Below, piece after piece: positions 60,473 to 64,000 of a stretch of DNA of 64,000 nucleotides. Below the pieces are notes generated by a model that saw only the letters and a list, made by a program, of their open reading frames with translations, was not told the origin of the DNA and searched no databases. The position numbers were made by a program, and so were the translations under genes. Within the stretch, counting starts at the first letter, position 1. Every line of letters starts with the position of its first letter. Source of the stretch: Chitinophagales bacterium (GTDB taxonomy: Bacteria > Bacteroidota > Bacteroidia > Chitinophagales > JADIYW01); contig JACJXT010000011.1 of the NCBI GenBank assembly GCA_020636535.1, positions 1,364,001 to 1,428,000 on the forward strand, in the 5' to 3' direction.

Positions 60473-61423
60473 TTAAATTACATCAATAATTTTTTGAGGA
60501 TTAATAGCTAACATACACTTAAAATGTTTTTTCGGACAAGTACTTTTTCCATGTTTATGACAAGGTCGGCATTTTAAATTTGTGTTTTCAACTATACTAT
60601 AATTCGATGCACTTTGATATGGCGAAAATCCTAAACGACTATCAGTACTACCAAAAATAGCAATGGTTCTTTTTTGAAATGCAGCAGCAATATGCATCAT
60701 ACCAGTGTCGCCAGTAATAACAAATTTAGCTTTCTTTATTATAGCTGCCGATTGATTCAAATTATACTTTCCACAAGCATTATATATTTTAAAATCATCT
60801 ATAATAGACAGTTGAGTTCCTAAATAAGCATCTTCTTTTCCACCAATTAAAATAATTGGAATTTTAATATGTTTGCAAATGTATTCTAAATGTGCCTTAG
60901 GAATTGTCTTAGTAAAGTGCTTTGTTCCAACAACAATTACACAATATCCAGTAATGTGTGTAAAAGGCAATTGTCCAGCAGAAATCTCATCTTCACTCGG
61001 AATAAAATAGTCTAAACCTTGTCCATCATTAATAATATTCAAAGATTTAACAGCACTAAAATAACGGTCAACAATATGATTGCGTAGTAAATCTATTTTG
61101 AATGTAGTCAACAACCATCGTTTAAATCGTTGTTTATTGTATCGTAGTACTTTGCCATCTAACTGACTACAAATTTTTCTTGAACGAATATTATCATGCA
61201 AGTCTATAATATAATCATATTTATTTTTATTGATTATTTTTATATCATTATCTAAAGTATATACTGTATTGATATTCGGATTAGCACTTAGTAGTTTTGT
61301 ATATTCTTTTTTGGTGATATAATCAATCTTGGCATCACGCATTTGTTTTTTGATGCATCTTACAATAGGAGAAGTGAGTATAATATCACCAATAGAACTT
61401 AATCTAATAATTAATATATTCAT
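60473..61423 (-). CDS. Glycosyltransferase family 9 (heptosyltransferase-like)
   Basis: A 316-residue GT-B protein starting MNILIIRLSSIGDIILTSPIVRCI, the exact GT9 opening. The donor domain has VIVVGTKHFTKTIPKAH, LIGGKEDAYLG and VITGDTGMMHIAAAFQKRTIAIFGSTD, matching the ADP-heptose site. It probably adds a heptose or related sugar to LPS core. A C-terminal cluster of four cysteines (LKCRPCHKHGKSTCPKKHFKC) is typical of many members. It overlaps the carbonic-anhydrase-like gene by 4 bp. Confidence 0.92.
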   Translation of the reverse strand: MNILIIRLSSIGDIILTSPIVRCIKKQMRDAKIDYITKKEYTKLLSANPNINTVYTLDNDIKIINKNKYDYIIDLHDNIRSRKICSQLDGKVLRYNKQRFKRWLLTTFKIDLLRNHIVDRYFSAVKSLNIINDGQGLDYFIPSEDEISAGQLPFTHITGYCVIVVGTKHFTKTIPKAHLEYICKHIKIPIILIGGKEDAYLGTQLSIIDDFKIYNACGKYNLNQSAAIIKKAKFVITGDTGMMHIAAAFQKRTIAIFGSTDSRLGFSPYQSASNYSIVENTNLKCRPCHKHGKSTCPKKHFKCMLAINPQKIIDVI

Positions 61424-61956
61424 TTGTTTTTAAGATATTGTTCTGATAAATGTACATATTCATCAACACCTTCTTGTATCATTTTGTCAATTATTGTAAT
61501 ATCTAAGGTTTTAACAATTTTAGCAGGTGCACCTAAAACCATACTACCATCAGGAATTTGCATATTTTCTAACACCAAAGCATGAGCACCAATAATACAA
61601 TGATTGCCAATTGTTGCTCCATTTAAAATGGTAGCACGCATACCAATTAAATTGTTATTGCCAATAGTTGCACCATGAATAATAGCACCATGTCCTACAA
61701 TATTATTTTTGCCAATAGTAATTGGTTTTCCAAAATCTACATGCAACACACAATTTTCTTGAATGTTAGTATTTTCATCAATAATAATAGCGTCTAAATC
61801 TGCTCTTAAAACAGCACCATACCAAATAGAAACATTATTTGCCAAACTAACATTGCCTAAAACTCTAGCAGTATCAGCAATAAAAACACTATCTGTTTTT
61901 TTAACTTTGTTAGTTTCTTCTTGTTGATGTTTATTCATATATATGATGTTCTTCAT
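61420..61956 (-). CDS. Gamma-carbonic anhydrase-like hexapeptide protein
   Basis: About 178 residues of left-handed beta-helix: a hexapeptide ladder (VLGNVSLANNVSIWYGAVLRADLD, ITIGKNNIVGHGAIIHGATIGNNNLIGMRATI) with the metal histidines in LHVDFG and GHGAIIHG. Family members are carbonic anhydrases or related YrdA/PaaY proteins; activity here is uncertain. The normal N-terminus (IxPxxGxxP) is replaced by a short unrelated MNKHQQEE stretch. Two starts exist: 61956, which lies in a repeat element, and 61938. Coupled to the GT9 gene by an ATGA overlap. Confidence 0.88.
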   Translation of the reverse strand: MKNIIYMNKHQQEETNKVKKTDSVFIADTARVLGNVSLANNVSIWYGAVLRADLDAIIIDENTNIQENCVLHVDFGKPITIGKNNIVGHGAIIHGATIGNNNLIGMRATILNGATIGNHCIIGAHALVLENMQIPDGSMVLGAPAKIVKTLDITIIDKMIQEGVDEYVHLSEQYLKNK

Positions 61957-62013
61957 TCCAGAAAATCTTGTAGTATTCCGAAACTTCGGAACGAAGAAAT
62001 TTGTCTAGAATCT
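61951..62013. repeat. Related copy of the 60.4-kb element overlapping a start codon
   Basis: Read on the plus strand, it matches the reverse complement of about 60391-60445: CTTCATTCC, GAAAAT, TTGTAGTAT, then ACGAAGAAATTTGTC. This copy has an extra 14-bp stretch that makes the hairpin TTCCGAA-AC-TTCGGAA (61976-61991). Its left edge includes the ATG at 61954-61956 of the carbonic-anhydrase-like gene. Confidence 0.65.
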
Positions 62014-62036
62014 ATTTTTTAAAAATATAATTGAGT

Positions 62037-62510
62037 TTAGTTAATACTTACACTATCTGAAACAACAGTTATGTTTTGTTGAATACCTTCCACCCAAGAT
62101 TTTAAAACTTGTATTTTTGCATCATCTAACTTAGCATCAGTATGAATTAAAGTATAGGAAGAAAGTGGCATATTGTGTTCTTCAACTTCTTCAGCAATTT
62201 CGTCTAATTTTTTTTGTTGTCTTTTTGCATCGTATGTAGCAAACTCTGAAAAATTCAAATGTTTTTTTCCATTCTTTACATGTCGTGCTAAATACATTTT
62301 TACTGGTTGAAATTTAGCATAACTTGGTAATTCAGTATAATTAGAATGGCAATCGTTACAAGATGTTTTAAGAATTTCTTTCACATCATCAGGAACAGTA
62401 TAAAGAGTACTAATATCATTTTTCATATCTGTACTTTGTACATTGATTTGTGTTGGAATAAATTGAATTACGACCAAAATGACAACTATTGCATAAATTA
62501 TTTTTTTCAT
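62037..62510 (-). CDS. Heme-binding domain protein (Haem_bd family)
   Basis: A 157-residue protein from MKKIIYAIVVILVVIQF, an uncleaved membrane anchor, to a C-terminal helical domain. It carries one CxxCH (CNDCHSN, C51/C54/H55) and the later IAEEVEEHNMPLSSYTLIH, the family's conserved methionine region (MPL) likely to be the distal heme ligand. Such proteins are periplasmic mono-heme proteins in Bacteroidota of unclear partner. The frame is open to 62561 but the first 17 residues are atypical. It is divergent from galT. Confidence 0.88.
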   Translation of the reverse strand: MKKIIYAIVVILVVIQFIPTQINVQSTDMKNDISTLYTVPDDVKEILKTSCNDCHSNYTELPSYAKFQPVKMYLARHVKNGKKHLNFSEFATYDAKRQQKKLDEIAEEVEEHNMPLSSYTLIHTDAKLDDAKIQVLKSWVEGIQQNITVVSDSVSIN

Positions 62511-62570
62511 AAACTGTAAATTTAAAATTTTTATGATATAAATGTAGTAAAAAATTATCATCTTTAATGC

Positions 62571-63575
62571 ATGTCAGAATTAAGATATAATCCACTGTTA
62601 GATACTTATGTTATGGTTGCGGCGAATAGACAAAACCGACCGAATTTACCAAAAGATTGGTGTCCGTTTTGTCCAGGACAAGATAAAAAAGTGCCTAATC
62701 ATTATGATGTGTTTAATTATCCAAATGATTTTCCTGTTTTGTCAAACTTAGATGCACCAGCAATGTTTGATGTAGATAATGAGTCAGATTTATATCAAAA
62801 GAAAAATGCTATTGGTGGAAGTGAAGTCATTTTATATACTTCAAAACACGAAGAACAATTTTATAATTTATTAGATGAACATGTATTGAAGTTGATTGAT
62901 TTATGGATAGAAAGATTTAATTTTTATAAAAAATATGATGAAGTAAAATATGTTTTTTTGTTTGAGAATAAAGGAGAAGCTGTTGGTGTTACGATGCATC
63001 ATCCACACGGACAGTTGTATGCTTATCCGTTTATTCCTTTAAAAATTAAAACAGAATTGATTAATGCTAAAAAATATTATGAAAAACATCATGTTAATTT
63101 GTTTGATGAAATTTTGAATGAAGAGCTAAAAAACAATCAACGCATTATATTTGAGAATGATACATTTGTAATGTATTTGCCTTTTTTTACAGATTATCCA
63201 TATGGTGTATTTATACAAAGTAAAAAAGATAAATTATATATATCAGATTTTAATAATAATGAACAAAAAGATTTAGTAGAAGTTTTGAAAAATACTACTG
63301 GAATGTTTGATAGTTTGTTTGATAAATCATTTCCATATATGATGTGTATGCATCAAGGTGCTATCAATGATGAAGAATTTACAGAAACACAACAAAGACA
63401 ATTTTATCGTTTTCATATAGAGTTTTATCCACCACTTAGAAATGAAAATACGATTAAGTATTATGCGTCTTCAGAAATGGGAGCGTGGGCAGCTGCGAAT
63501 ACCAGAGCAGTAGAAGACACAGCAGTAGAATTAAAAAACGCATTGAATAAATATCAATTATCAAGCACCAAATAA
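62571..63575 (+). CDS. galT: Galactose-1-phosphate uridylyltransferase
   Basis: A 334-residue GalT of family length. C31 and C34 (WCPFCPGQ) bind zinc, and the nucleophile is the second histidine of the HPHGQ motif near residue 145. C-terminal histidines (YRFHIEFYPP) fit the second domain. It exchanges UMP between UDP-glucose and galactose-1-phosphate in the Leloir pathway. It precedes galK by 38 bp, an expected operon. Confidence 0.94.
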   Translation: MSELRYNPLLDTYVMVAANRQNRPNLPKDWCPFCPGQDKKVPNHYDVFNYPNDFPVLSNLDAPAMFDVDNESDLYQKKNAIGGSEVILYTSKHEEQFYNLLDEHVLKLIDLWIERFNFYKKYDEVKYVFLFENKGEAVGVTMHHPHGQLYAYPFIPLKIKTELINAKKYYEKHHVNLFDEILNEELKNNQRIIFENDTFVMYLPFFTDYPYGVFIQSKKDKLYISDFNNNEQKDLVEVLKNTTGMFDSLFDKSFPYMMCMHQGAINDEEFTETQQRQFYRFHIEFYPPLRNENTIKYYASSEMGAWAAANTRAVEDTAVELKNALNKYQLSSTK

Positions 63576-63613
63576 CTAATGTCAAATGACAATTGACTAA
63601 TAACTATTGACCA

Positions 63614-64000
63614 ATGACCAATACTCAAAAATTACTTCAAGATTTTGAACAACAGTACAACCAAACACCAAGTGCTGTTTATTTTGCACCAGGAAGAATC
63701 AATTTAATAGGAGAACATATTGATTATAATGGAGGTCGTGTTTTACCAGCAGCAATTTCTTTGGGAATTAGTGCAGCTGTTGCTTCCAACAACGATAATA
63801 CTATTGCACTTTATGCCAATCAATATCAACAAGCATATAAAATTAGTATAGATGAAGTTGAAAATTACGAAATAAATAAAAATAATATTCAATGGTATGA
63901 TTATGTAATTGCTTGTTTAAAAGTTTTAATCGACAAAAATATTCGCTTACAAGCAAAGTCTATTGTATTAGATAGCAATTTACCATTAGGTGCTGGTTTA
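63614..64000 (+). CDS. galK: Galactokinase, 5-prime part (continues past the window)
   Basis: The first 129 codons are visible, starting MTNTQKLLQDFEQQYNQTP. The GHMP galactose signature is clear: APGRINLIGEHIDYNGGRVLPAAI, and the fragment ends at SNLPLGAGL, the beginning of the ATP-binding motif. It phosphorylates galactose for GalT. The start is the ATG at 63614 after a spacer of repeated short TGAC/CAAT words. Confidence 0.93.
   Translation, partial: MTNTQKLLQDFEQQYNQTPSAVYFAPGRINLIGEHIDYNGGRVLPAAISLGISAAVASNNDNTIALYANQYQQAYKISIDEVENYEINKNNIQWYDYVIACLKVLIDKNIRLQAKSIVLDSNLPLGAGL

Overview
The window is AT-rich chromosomal DNA from a member of the Bacteroidota. Four things point there: a 1540-residue PKD-repeat protein with a gliding-motility/type IX type-B sorting tail next to a PorP/SprF protein, the BT_3928, PUR/DUF3276, WbqC and DUF1573 families, promoters of the TTTG / TAnnTTTG type, and almost no Shine-Dalgarno sequences. 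A copper nitrite reductase cluster suggests a facultative denitrifier. Genus cannot be named from sequence reading alone.

Layout. 1-816: left-edge repeat debris that truncates an SRPBCC-family gene. 817-7076: minus-strand housekeeping and redox genes (flavin amine oxidase, FMN reductase, GNAT, pirin, MBL hydrolase, DoxX/thioredoxin-like protein). 7077-13957: an accessory island. It holds a 1.4-kb gene-free stretch of dispersed and tandem repeats, a three-gene restriction-modification operon (controller, nuclease, methylase fused to a single specificity domain), a GC-rich multi-hairpin block, an IS3-family element, and a zinc-finger gene that lost its start beside the IS. 14033-22816: a Gfo/Idh-like protein, mtaB, WbqC, then a nirK operon (nirK-cytochrome c fusion, a second cytochrome c, a NirV-like protein, an outer-membrane channel, SCO), DUF2892 and an exonuclease. 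23055-32415: GT4, ribosomal protein THX, ychF, PUR protein, dprA, pckA, a methyltransferase and lon. 32416-41788: repeats, the PKD/PorP pair, tRNA-Gly and tRNA-Leu, a dioxygenase and dnaB. 41447-53343: a CpXC ORF, two large exported proteins of unknown role, a TolC/adaptor efflux pair, OmpA, GlcNAc kinase and several exported proteins. 53462-57104: thrS-infC and prfB with its programmed frameshift. 57216-64000: envelope proteins, serine hydrolase, GNAT, GT9, gamma-carbonic anhydrase, heme-binding protein, galT and the start of galK.

The most interesting material is in the accessory island and in the repeats. The R-M operon is bracketed by 14-bp near-perfect inverted repeats. A pair of identical 12-bp operator-like half palindromes, spaced exactly 22 bp, sits directly before the methylase start. 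The methylase carries one target-recognition domain, which predicts a homodimeric enzyme with a symmetric split site. Several short palindromic repeat families recur across the window; one copy lies in frame inside a Tat-exported protein gene and another overlaps a start codon. Non-AUG starts are common (infC, the PUR gene, the PKD gene, mtaB), several with the -7 promoter element so close that leaderless mRNA is likely.

All family assignments come from reading the translated sequence; no database search was run.
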